This document shows, one piece after another, positions 1 to 4,913 of a stretch of DNA of 7,612 bases. Origin of the DNA: Pseudomonadota bacterium (GTDB lineage: Bacteria > Pseudomonadota > Gammaproteobacteria > Burkholderiales > Burkholderiaceae); the NCBI GenBank assembly GCA_023441105.1, contig JAEZQX010000011.1:1-7612 (forward strand), given 5' to 3'. A program made the position numbers and the translations under genes. Positions within the stretch are counted from its first letter, which is position 1, and every line of letters begins with the position of its first letter. The notes under the pieces were generated by a model, which saw only the letters and a list, made by a program, of their open reading frames with translations, was not told the DNA's origin and did not search any database.

Positions 1-2
1 GT

Positions 3-344
3 ACGGGGCTTGCCGCCCCTTCCGGCAGCGCAGGCCTTCCCGGCGCGGCCGGTGTCGCCGGCCAGGCGGGCGCTGGCGACAGCCTGGCCGAAAGCGCGGC
101 GGCCGGTGCCGGCGACACCGCCAGCGTGTCGGCGCAGCTGGGCCTCTCCGCCCGCCAGACCGAGGTGCTGGAACTGCTGCTCAAGGGATTGCCCAATAAG
201 CTGATCGCGCGGCGGCTGGATATTTCCGACAATACGGTCAAGATCCACGTGAGCTCGGTACTGCGGGCCCTGGGCGTCAACAGCCGCACCCAGGCGCTGC
301 TCGCCGCCCACCGGCTTGGCCTGCGGCTGAACGAGCGGACCTGA
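3..344 (+). CDS. LuxR/NarL-type response regulator, C-terminal part (5' end outside window)
   Basis: Transcription regulator fragment that enters the window already open and ends at TGA 342-344. Seen: about 45 residues of Ala/Gly-rich linker, then a complete LuxR-type helix-turn-helix domain of about 65 residues starting at LSARQTEVLELLLKG. This is followed by the recognition region NKLIARRLDISDNTVKIHV and the closing helix with NSRTQALLAAHRLGL. Known: this four-helix domain binds DNA as a dimer in NarL/FixJ-type two-component regulators, where an N-terminal phospho-receiver domain precedes a linker. Inferred: the receiver lies upstream, so this is a window-edge truncation, not a broken gene. 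A GTG at 126 could start a free-standing 72-residue domain, but the open frame continues upstream in the same reading frame with coding-like composition. A solitary LuxR regulator with a different N-terminal sensor is the alternative. Target genes are not visible. Confidence 0.88.
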   Translation, partial: TGLAAPSGSAGLPGAAGVAGQAGAGDSLAESAAAGAGDTASVSAQLGLSARQTEVLELLLKGLPNKLIARRLDISDNTVKIHVSSVLRALGVNSRTQALLAAHRLGLRLNERT

Positions 345-425
345 ACCCGCGCAACAGCAGACCCCGGGAAGAGAGGCGCCACGGGCCGCCGACAGCTCCT
401 GGCGCGGCGCGCGCAGGCACCTACC

Positions 426-454
426 TTGCTCCCCGAACGGACGCACAGGACAAT
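426..454 (+). promoter_or_regulatory. Weak candidate sigma-70 promoter upstream of the lipoprotein gene
   Basis: TTGCTC (426-431) and GACAAT (449-454) are separated by 17 bases in the only relatively A/T-rich stretch between the regulator gene and the lipoprotein gene. The match to consensus is modest: three of six at -35 and four of six at -10. Transcription would begin near 461, giving a leader of roughly 20 bases. Proposed from position and spacing only. Confidence 0.25.
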
Positions 455-482
455 TCAATAAGCAATAAGGCCGCCCCGCAAC

Positions 483-1193
483 ATGCCGCCTCACCTCCCC
501 ATGCGACCCTCCCGCCGCCGGCTGCTGCTCCTGCCGCTGCTGTTGCCCCTGGCACTGGCCGCCGGCTGCGCCACCACCGTCACCACCCAGGTGACGCCTT
601 TCCACGAACTCACCGGCAGCCTCGAAGGCCAGCGTTTCGTGATCGTGCCGACCGCCGAGCAGCAGGACAGCCTCGAGTTCGGCGCCTATGCCGACCTGGT
701 GCGCCAGGCGCTGGTCGCCAAGGGCCTGGTCAATGCCGGCAATGACCGCGCCAGCGCCGACCTCGGCGTCTCGATGTCCTACGAGGTGATCGGCCGTGGC
801 GGCGACCTGCGCCCCATCACCGGCACCACCGGCAGCATCGGCTTCGGCGCCGGCTCCGGCGGCTTCTCGGGGGGCGGCATCGGCATCGGCATCGGCTTTC
901 CCATCGGCGGCGGCAGCAGTGGCGACGTCGCCTTCCAGCGCACCTTGCAAGTCCGCATCGACCGGTTGCGGGTCGACAACGGCCAGCCGGCGGCACCGGC
1001 GCCGGATCCGACGTCGCCTCCCGGCATGCCGGCGCCGGCGACGCGGGTCTTCGAGGCGCGTGCGATCAGCGAGGGTGAATCCGCCTCGATTGCGCCGGTG
1101 ATGCGGGCAATGGTCCATGCGATCTTCGACGAGTTCCCAGGCGAGAGCGGCAGGACGCGGGTGGTCAGCGTACCGCTGAGCGAAGCTCGCTGA
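483..1193 (+). CDS. DUF4136-like outer-membrane lipoprotein with glycine-rich insert
   Basis: Predicted lipoprotein of 236 residues and unknown function. Seen: a basic N-terminus (RRR at 11-13), a hydrophobic stretch 14-27 and a lipobox ending AAGC with the lipidated cysteine at residue 29. The +2 residue is Ala, not Asp, which favours sorting to the outer membrane. The segment of about 50-103 (VIVPTAEQQ, YADLVRQALVAKGLV, ADLGVSMSYEV) resembles the DUF4136 pattern of a strand, a helix ending in a short loop, and a strand. It is then interrupted by a glycine-rich tract (about 114-147, with GIGIGIG at 132-138) before further strands (about 151-167). A Pro/Ala-rich spacer lies near 169-186 and a final helix near 199-219. 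ATG 483 has only a weak ribosome site (AAGG 467-470, 12 bases away); ATG 501 is an alternative that keeps the signal peptide. The DUF4136 assignment is from pattern, not a search; lipoprotein status is firmer than the family call. Confidence 0.8.
   Translation: MPPHLPMRPSRRRLLLLPLLLPLALAAGCATTVTTQVTPFHELTGSLEGQRFVIVPTAEQQDSLEFGAYADLVRQALVAKGLVNAGNDRASADLGVSMSYEVIGRGGDLRPITGTTGSIGFGAGSGGFSGGGIGIGIGFPIGGGSSGDVAFQRTLQVRIDRLRVDNGQPAAPAPDPTSPPGMPAPATRVFEARAISEGESASIAPVMRAMVHAIFDEFPGESGRTRVVSVPLSEAR
876..893 (+). repeat. Short tandem hexanucleotide repeat, GGCATC x3
   Basis: Three perfect in-frame copies of GGCATC encode Gly-Ile three times inside the glycine-rich tract of the lipoprotein. A change in copy number would alter the protein by two residues per unit without a frameshift. 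Confidence 0.8.
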
Positions 1194-1243
1194 CGCCGCC
1201 GGGAGCAGGCATGAGCAATGCTTGCAGCCTGCCGCGGCGGCGT
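1193..1243 (+). terminator. Compound hairpin after the lipoprotein stop; possible rho-independent-like terminator or RNA structure
   Basis: It begins at the last base of the TGA stop of the lipoprotein. Three nested stems can be drawn: ACGCCGCC (1193-1200) with GGCGGCGT (1236-1243), GCAGGC (1205-1210) with GCCTGC (1227-1232), and GCAA (1215-1218) with TTGC (1222-1225) around a TGC loop. Small internal loops (GGGA/CGC, ATGA/A) separate them. No T-run follows, so it is not a classical intrinsic terminator. The location between two same-strand genes fits transcript termination, 3'-end protection or processing. Confidence 0.5.
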
Positions 1244-1267
1244 TGCCGCGCTTGAGCAACATCATCC

Positions 1268-1275
1268 AGGAGGAG
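1268..1275 (+). promoter_or_regulatory. Strong Shine-Dalgarno site of the small charged protein
   Basis: AGGAGGAG lies six bases before ATG 1282. It decides the start of the downstream small gene, which could otherwise be extended upstream in frame to a TTG at 1222 that falls inside the compound hairpin. Confidence 0.85.
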
Positions 1276-1281
1276 CGATCC

Positions 1282-1527
1282 ATGAGCGACCCCGCAAAGA
1301 GGCCGGCGCAGGGCAAGAACCAGGGTGAAGGCGACCGCGAGGCCGCGCGCCGATACAACGAGGACCAGCGACAGTTCGTCCAGTCGGGCAAGGTCGACGC
1401 GGCAGCCGAGCAGGCCAAGGGCCAGGACCCGGCCGAAGCCGCAGCCGCGGAGAAGGCCGGCAAGTCGCGGGCCAAGGAGTTCGACCCGGAAGAATCGCGC
1501 GACTATCGCAAGCCCGACCAGGGGTGA
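1282..1527 (+). CDS. Small charged soluble protein, 81 residues, function unknown
   Basis: Hypothetical protein. Seen: 81 residues, very rich in Lys, Arg, Glu, Asp, Ala and Gln, with no signal peptide, no hydrophobic segment and no cysteine. The N-terminal third holds KNQGEGDREAARRYNEDQRQFV, read here as two overlapping parts (KNQGEGDREAARRYNED, NEDQRQFVQSGKV). The middle is Ala/Glu/Lys-rich and probably helical (about 39-65), and the C-terminus is acidic-basic (FDPEESRDYRKPDQG). From memory, short proteins with the GEGDREAARRY-type pattern recur in beta- and gamma-proteobacteria as conserved hypotheticals; I cannot name a function. The strong ribosome site suggests high expression. It stands alone between two hairpins (1193-1243 and 1540-1560), so it is probably monocistronic. 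A stress-related hydrophilin-like role would fit the composition but is speculation. Confidence 0.8.
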   Translation: MSDPAKRPAQGKNQGEGDREAARRYNEDQRQFVQSGKVDAAAEQAKGQDPAEAAAAEKAGKSRAKEFDPEESRDYRKPDQG

Positions 1528-1539
1528 AATCAACGGCCG

Positions 1540-1560
1540 GCGGCCAGGCCCGCTGGCCGC
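1540..1560 (+). terminator. GC-rich hairpin after the small charged protein
   Basis: GCGGCCAG (1540-1547) and CTGGCCGC (1553-1560) form a perfect 8-bp stem around a 5-base loop, 12 bases after the stop codon at 1525-1527. The stem is strong enough for a terminator, but the following sequence (TCCCATAAGG) lacks a T-run, so it is a terminator-like structure only. Confidence 0.45.
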
Positions 1561-1568
1561 TCCCATAA

Positions 1569-1721
1569 GGTAGCGCCCTGGCGCCCAAGCTCGACACCTG
1601 GCTGGTGATGCGCGGGGACCTGCGCCACAGCGCGCGCTGCAGCGTCACCTTCGATGCCCTGGCAAGCGGCCTGCAGCGGTACCTTCCAGGCATGTCGTCC
1701 AAGGGTCCCGCGAGTCGATGA
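1569..1721 (+). pseudogene. Remnant of a LysR-type regulator C-terminus, overlapping the transporter start
   Basis: After an in-frame TAA (1566-1568) a reading frame runs without a proper start to TGA 1719-1721. From 1578 it encodes 47 residues including LDTWLVMRGDLRHSAR and VTFDALASGLQRYL. Known: LysR-type regulators end their effector-binding domain with a strand of the form W-L-V followed by a D-L-R-x-S/T-A-R-V motif and a final F-D-x-L-A helix; the fragment matches that order. The rest of a roughly 300-residue regulator is missing: only about 40 bases separate it from the preceding gene. Inferred: the 5' part of a lysR gene was deleted, leaving the 3' tail. The stop overlaps the transporter ATG as ATGA, suggesting that regulator and transporter were once co-directional and coupled. 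The assignment is by motif reading of a short stretch, so it is moderate. Confidence 0.6.
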
Positions 1722-2788
1722 TCGCGAGCCGTTGGCTCTCCGGCGTGGCGGACCTGTCGCCGGCCTGCTTCGGCGTGGTCATGGCCACCGGCATCGTCTC
1801 GATAGCGGCGCACCTGCTGGGCATGCCCAGGGCCTCGCGAGTCCTGTTCGGGCTCAACCTGCCGATCTACACGCTGCTCTGGCTGCTCACGGCGCTACGC
1901 ATCGGTTGCTATCCGCGCCGCTTCTTCGACGACCTGATCGGGCACCGGCAGGGGCCGGGCTTCTTCACCATGGTCGCCGCGACCGCGGTGCTCGGCACCC
2001 AGTTCGTGCTGCTGGCAGACGCCTGGCGCGCGGCCATGGGATTCTGGCTCTTCGCGCTCGTCCTGTGGCTCGGTCTCACCTACGCCATCTTCACCGCCCT
2101 CACCGTCAAGGCGGTCAAGCCATCCCTCGACGAAGGCATCAATGGCTCATGGCTGCTGGCAGTGGTGGGCACGCAATCGCTGGCCGCGCTGGCCGCGCTG
2201 CTGGCCGGCCACGACGATGCCGGCTGGAGGTTGGCGCTCAACTTCTTTGCGCTGTCGATGTGGCTGTGGGGCGGCATGCTGTATATCTGGACCATGTCCC
2301 TGATCTTCTTCCGCTACACCTTCTATCGCCTGTCGCCACAGGATCTTTCGCCGCCCTACTGGATCAATATGGGAGCGATGGCGATTTCGACCCTCGCCGG
2401 CGCGCTGCTGGTCGCGAATGCGGCGGATGCGCCGCTGCTCGTCTCGCTGCTGCCGTTCCTCAAGGGTTTCACCATCTTCTATTGGGCTACCGGCACCTGG
2501 TGGATCCCGATGCTGCTGGTGCTGGGCGTCTGGCGCCATGTCTACATGCGCTTCCCGCTGAGGTACGACCCGCTGTACTGGGGTGCGGTCTTTCCGCTCG
2601 GCATGTATGCAACCGGCACCCACCAGATGGCGCAGGCGCTGCACCTGCCCTTCCTCGACTTCCTGCCGCCGATCTTCCTGTACGCCGCGCTGCTGGCCTG
2701 GGCGCTGGCCTTCGCCGGACTGCTGGCGGACCTGGCGCGCCGGCTCCTGCGGCCGGCGCTGCAGGGCCGGCAGGAGCCTGGGCCCTAG
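1718..2788 (+). CDS. TDT/SLAC1-family transporter (TehA-like; C4-dicarboxylate or anion exporter)
   Basis: Inner-membrane protein of 356 residues with about ten hydrophobic helices. Seen: LSPACFGVVMATGIVSIA (13-30) in helix 1, GPGFFTMVAATAVLGTQ (79-95), GINGSWLLAVVGTQS (140-154), SPPYWINMGAMAISTLAG (211-228), TIFYWATGTWWIPML (252-266) and WGAVFPLGMYATGTH (288-302). The N- and C-termini are short. Known: the TDT superfamily includes yeast malate transporter Mae1, bacterial TehA (tellurite resistance) and plant SLAC1 anion channels, which form trimers with a pore in each subunit. The pattern resembles the bacterial tellurite-resistance/C4-dicarboxylate branch; the true substrate cannot be read from sequence. 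ATG 1718 is chosen because the conserved first helix follows directly; its ribosome site is weak (AAGGG 1701-1705, 12 bases away). The ATG overlaps the stop of the LysR remnant, and the 3' end overlaps the convergent Bug1 gene. No other tellurite gene is nearby, so malate/dicarboxylate or another anion is as likely. Confidence 0.85.
   Translation: MIASRWLSGVADLSPACFGVVMATGIVSIAAHLLGMPRASRVLFGLNLPIYTLLWLLTALRIGCYPRRFFDDLIGHRQGPGFFTMVAATAVLGTQFVLLADAWRAAMGFWLFALVLWLGLTYAIFTALTVKAVKPSLDEGINGSWLLAVVGTQSLAALAALLAGHDDAGWRLALNFFALSMWLWGGMLYIWTMSLIFFRYTFYRLSPQDLSPPYWINMGAMAISTLAGALLVANAADAPLLVSLLPFLKGFTIFYWATGTWWIPMLLVLGVWRHVYMRFPLRYDPLYWGAVFPLGMYATGTHQMAQALHLPFLDFLPPIFLYAALLAWALAFAGLLADLARRLLRPALQGRQEPGP
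2742..2778. terminator. Long bulged hairpin at the convergent gene ends
   Basis: GGCTCCTGCGGCC (2742-2754) pairs with GGCC (2765-2768) and GCAGGAGCC (2770-2778), leaving G2769 as a single bulge and a 10-base loop. The 13-bp stem lies inside the last codons of the transporter gene and just beyond the stop of the convergent Bug1 gene, so it would form in both transcripts. There is no T-run on either side. It is a good candidate for a bidirectional transcription barrier, though part of its symmetry could be chance in very GC-rich coding DNA. Confidence 0.4.
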
Positions 2789-3801
2789 TCGATCTTGGCG
2801 CCCACCTGCCGCACGATGTCGCCGATCGTCGCCACCTCCTTTTCGAGGAACCGTCCCAGCTCATCCGGGCTGCTGACCAGCACGTCGGTACCGAAGGAGT
2901 GGAACTTCTGCTTCACCTCGGGATTGGCCATGATGCGGCCGATGTCGCGATTGAGCCGCTCCACGATCGACTGCGGCGTGCCGGCCGGCGCCAGCACTGC
3001 CTGCCAGGTCGAGACGTCGAACCCGGGCACCCCGCCTTCTGCCACTGTCGGCAGGTCGGGAAGCACTTCGGAGCGCTGGCCGGAGGTCACCGCCAGGGCG
3101 CGCAAGCGGCCGGCCCTGACGTAGGACATCACGTCGGAGGCATTGGCGAACATCACCTGGGCCACGCCCCCAAGCATGTCCTGTACCGCGGGCACGCCAC
3201 CCTTATAGTGCACCGTGGTCCATTCCACCCCGGTCTTCAGCTTGAACATCTCGCCGGACAGGCGGGTGAGCGTCGCCGCACCGGGGGAAGCCATGTTGAG
3301 CCGGCCCGGATTGCGCCTGGCATGCTCGATGAGCTCGGCGATCGACTTGACCGGCAGGTCGGTGTTGACGACGACGACGATCGGCACCGTGGCGACCATC
3401 GAGACCGGCGCGAAATCCTTGGTCGGACTCCAGCTGAGATTCGGAAAGAAAGCCGGACTGGTCGCAAACGAGGTGGCGGCCATCAGCAGCGTATAGCCAT
3501 CGGCCGCTGCGCGGGCCACCGCATCGGCGCCGATGTTGCCGCTGGCGCCCGCCTTGTTCTCCACGATCACCGGCTGGCCCAGCGCAACGCCGAGTTGTTC
3601 GGCGAGGACGCGCGCCGCCATGTCGGTGGAGCCGCCCGGCGGGAAAGGCACGATCAGTCGCAGCGGCCGTTGCGGCCAGTCGGCCGCCGCCGTCATGCCG
3701 GAAGCGCCCGCGCAGCACGCGCCAAGCGATGCCAGCAGGAGGCGGCGCCGCGTCCGATCCGGCGCGTTCGCCTGCGGCAGATTCTCTTCGATGATCCCCA
3801 T
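2785..3801 (-). CDS. Bug-family periplasmic solute receptor (TctC-like), first copy by coordinate, last in operon (Bug1)
   Basis: Extracytoplasmic substrate-binding protein of the tripartite tricarboxylate transporter (TTT) type, 338 residues from ATG 3799-3801. Seen: a Tat-like signal (TRRRLLL 17-23, then a hydrophobic stretch to about 39), the family loop PFPPGGSTD (52-60), ENKAGASGNIG (81-91), NMASPGAATLTRLSGE (169-184), HYKGG (198-202) and RLRALAVTS (232-240). The length is typical of the family. Known: Bug proteins bind carboxylates or related small polar ligands between two domains. The start is uncertain: ATG 3835-3837 and GTG 3841-3843 are in frame upstream. ATG 3801 is preferred because the extra residues look non-family and a GGGGGAG lies just upstream, although only two bases from the ATG. 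It follows Bug2 after about 70 bases on the same strand. Its TAG stop shares CTAG (2785-2788) with the transporter stop. Confidence 0.93.
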   Translation of the reverse strand: MGIIEENLPQANAPDRTRRRLLLASLGACCAGASGMTAAADWPQRPLRLIVPFPPGGSTDMAARVLAEQLGVALGQPVIVENKAGASGNIGADAVARAAADGYTLLMAATSFATSPAFFPNLSWSPTKDFAPVSMVATVPIVVVVNTDLPVKSIAELIEHARRNPGRLNMASPGAATLTRLSGEMFKLKTGVEWTTVHYKGGVPAVQDMLGGVAQVMFANASDVMSYVRAGRLRALAVTSGQRSEVLPDLPTVAEGGVPGFDVSTWQAVLAPAGTPQSIVERLNRDIGRIMANPEVKQKFHSFGTDVLVSSPDELGRFLEKEVATIGDIVRQVGAKID

Positions 3802-3871
3802 TTCTCCCCCGTTGTGGTGTCTGCTGGTGCCTGCCATCGGCACTCTCGTTTATCGAATAATCAGGCAGTGC

Positions 3872-4900
3872 TCACTCGGCCTTGATGTTGCCGGTCCTGG
3901 CCACCCGCGTCCACTGCATGATCTCCGCCTCGAGGAACAGCCGGAACTCTTCCGGCGAGCTTGCCACGACGTGCATTCCCATGTCCTCGAGCCTGCCGCC
4001 AACCTCGCCTTCAGCCAGCGCCTGGCGCCAGCCGGCATTGATCCGACCGACTACCGCGGCCGGCGTGCCGGCCGGCACCAGCACGCCTTGCCAGACGCTG
4101 GAATCGATGCCCCGCACGACGGTCTCGTCGATCGTCGGCACGTCGGGCAACTGCGGCGCGCGCGCTCGCGTCGTCACCGCGAGTGCGCGCAATCGGGACG
4201 CCTGCACCATCGGCAGCGCCTCGGCGATGTTCATGATCATGGTCTCGACCTCTCCGGCGACGACTGCCTGTCCTGCCGGCGCGCCGCCCTTGTAGGCCAC
4301 GTGCACCAGGTCGATGCCCAAGACCTGCTTGAGCAGCTCGAATGTCAGCCGCTGTCCGGTCGCGGCGCCGGGCGAGGCGAAATTGAGCTTCCCGGGATGG
4401 CTCTTCGCGTAAGCAACGAACTCCTGGATCGTCCGGACCGGCAGCGTCGGATTCACCACCAGCACATTCGGGATGGTGGAGACCAGCATCACCGGCATGA
4501 AGTCACGAACCGCGTCGTAGCCGAGCCGGTCGAAGGTGGCTACGCTGATCGGCAACGCGGTGGTCGCCAGCAGCATCGTATGCCCATCGCGCTCGGCATG
4601 AGCAACATGCTCGGTGCCGATGTTGGCGGCGGCGCCAGGCTTGTTGTCGACGGTCACCGGCTGCTGCCAGATCTTCGCCAGGCGAGCAGCGACCAGTCGG
4701 GCGGTGCTGTCCGTGGACCCGCCCGGCGGAAACGGCACCACGATGCGCACGGCGCGCGTCGGGAAATGCGTCGCCGCATCGGCCTGCGCACGCGCCGGCG
4801 GTGCCGCCGTCCCGAATCCGATGGCAGCCACCACCAAGCCGGCAAGAGCCTGCCGCCGTGCTTGCAGGTATCCGAGCCGTCTCCTGCAGTCGCTACTCAT
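3872..4900 (-). CDS. Bug-family periplasmic solute receptor (TctC-like), second copy (Bug2)
   Basis: Paralogue of the neighbouring receptor, 342 residues. Seen: a cationic N-terminus (CRRR, ARRQ), a hydrophobic signal core (about 18-32) and a likely cleavage after ARAQA. Family motifs follow: PFPPGGSTD (56-64), DNKPGAAANIG (85-95), NFASPGAATGQRL (173-185), AYKGG (202-206), RLRALAVTTRAR (236-247) and VLVPAGTP (273-280). Aligned by eye with Bug1, the fold motifs are conserved but the ligand-pocket neighbourhood differs (ATTALPIS against ATSFATSP; NIAEALPM against NASDVMSY), so the ligands may differ. ATG 4900 is chosen over an upstream TTG at 4924 because GGAGG (4909-4913) lies eight bases before it. 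That site sits directly after the enolase stop codon, with a 13-base intergenic gap, so the two genes are almost certainly one operon. Like Bug1, it is an orphan receptor here: no TctA or TctB is visible. Confidence 0.94.
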   Translation of the reverse strand: MSSDCRRRLGYLQARRQALAGLVVAAIGFGTAAPPARAQADAATHFPTRAVRIVVPFPPGGSTDSTARLVAARLAKIWQQPVTVDNKPGAAANIGTEHVAHAERDGHTMLLATTALPISVATFDRLGYDAVRDFMPVMLVSTIPNVLVVNPTLPVRTIQEFVAYAKSHPGKLNFASPGAATGQRLTFELLKQVLGIDLVHVAYKGGAPAGQAVVAGEVETMIMNIAEALPMVQASRLRALAVTTRARAPQLPDVPTIDETVVRGIDSSVWQGVLVPAGTPAAVVGRINAGWRQALAEGEVGGRLEDMGMHVVASSPEEFRLFLEAEIMQWTRVARTGNIKAE

Positions 4901-4908
4901 CTCGGACG

Positions 4909-4913
4909 CCTCC
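4909..4913 (-). promoter_or_regulatory. Shine-Dalgarno of Bug2, abutting the enolase stop codon
   Basis: On the minus strand the enolase-family gene ends TAG (4916-4914), immediately followed by GGAGG (4913-4909) and, eight bases later, ATG 4900-4898. A ribosome finishing the enolase gene covers this site, which suggests translational coupling. It also fixes the Bug2 start. Confidence 0.8.

Noticed and set aside
10..204. A 64-codon ATG frame overlapping the LuxR-type domain
   Set aside because: It is out of frame with the helix-turn-helix domain, Pro/Arg-rich and without motifs.
345..482. Possible terminator after the LuxR-type gene (GCGCCA 376-381 with TGGCGC 400-405)
   Set aside because: The stem is only six pairs with an 18-base loop and no T-run, which is expected by chance at this GC content.
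1222..1281. Upstream extension of the small charged protein from a TTG at 1222
   Set aside because: The added 20 residues fall in the hairpin region and would bypass the strong AGGAGGAG site placed ideally for ATG 1282.
1718..2788. Calling the transporter TehA with a tellurite-resistance role
   Set aside because: The superfamily covers malate, sulfite and anion transporters as well. There is no tehB or other tellurite gene beside it, so only the superfamily call is supported.
1654..3885. A 743-codon open frame on the + strand running through the transporter and across Bug1
   Set aside because: It lies out of frame with the transporter and antisense to Bug1. Its translation is Arg/Ala/His/Gly-rich with no recognisable motif, while both underlying genes have clear family signatures. 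Long shadow frames are expected in DNA this rich in GC.
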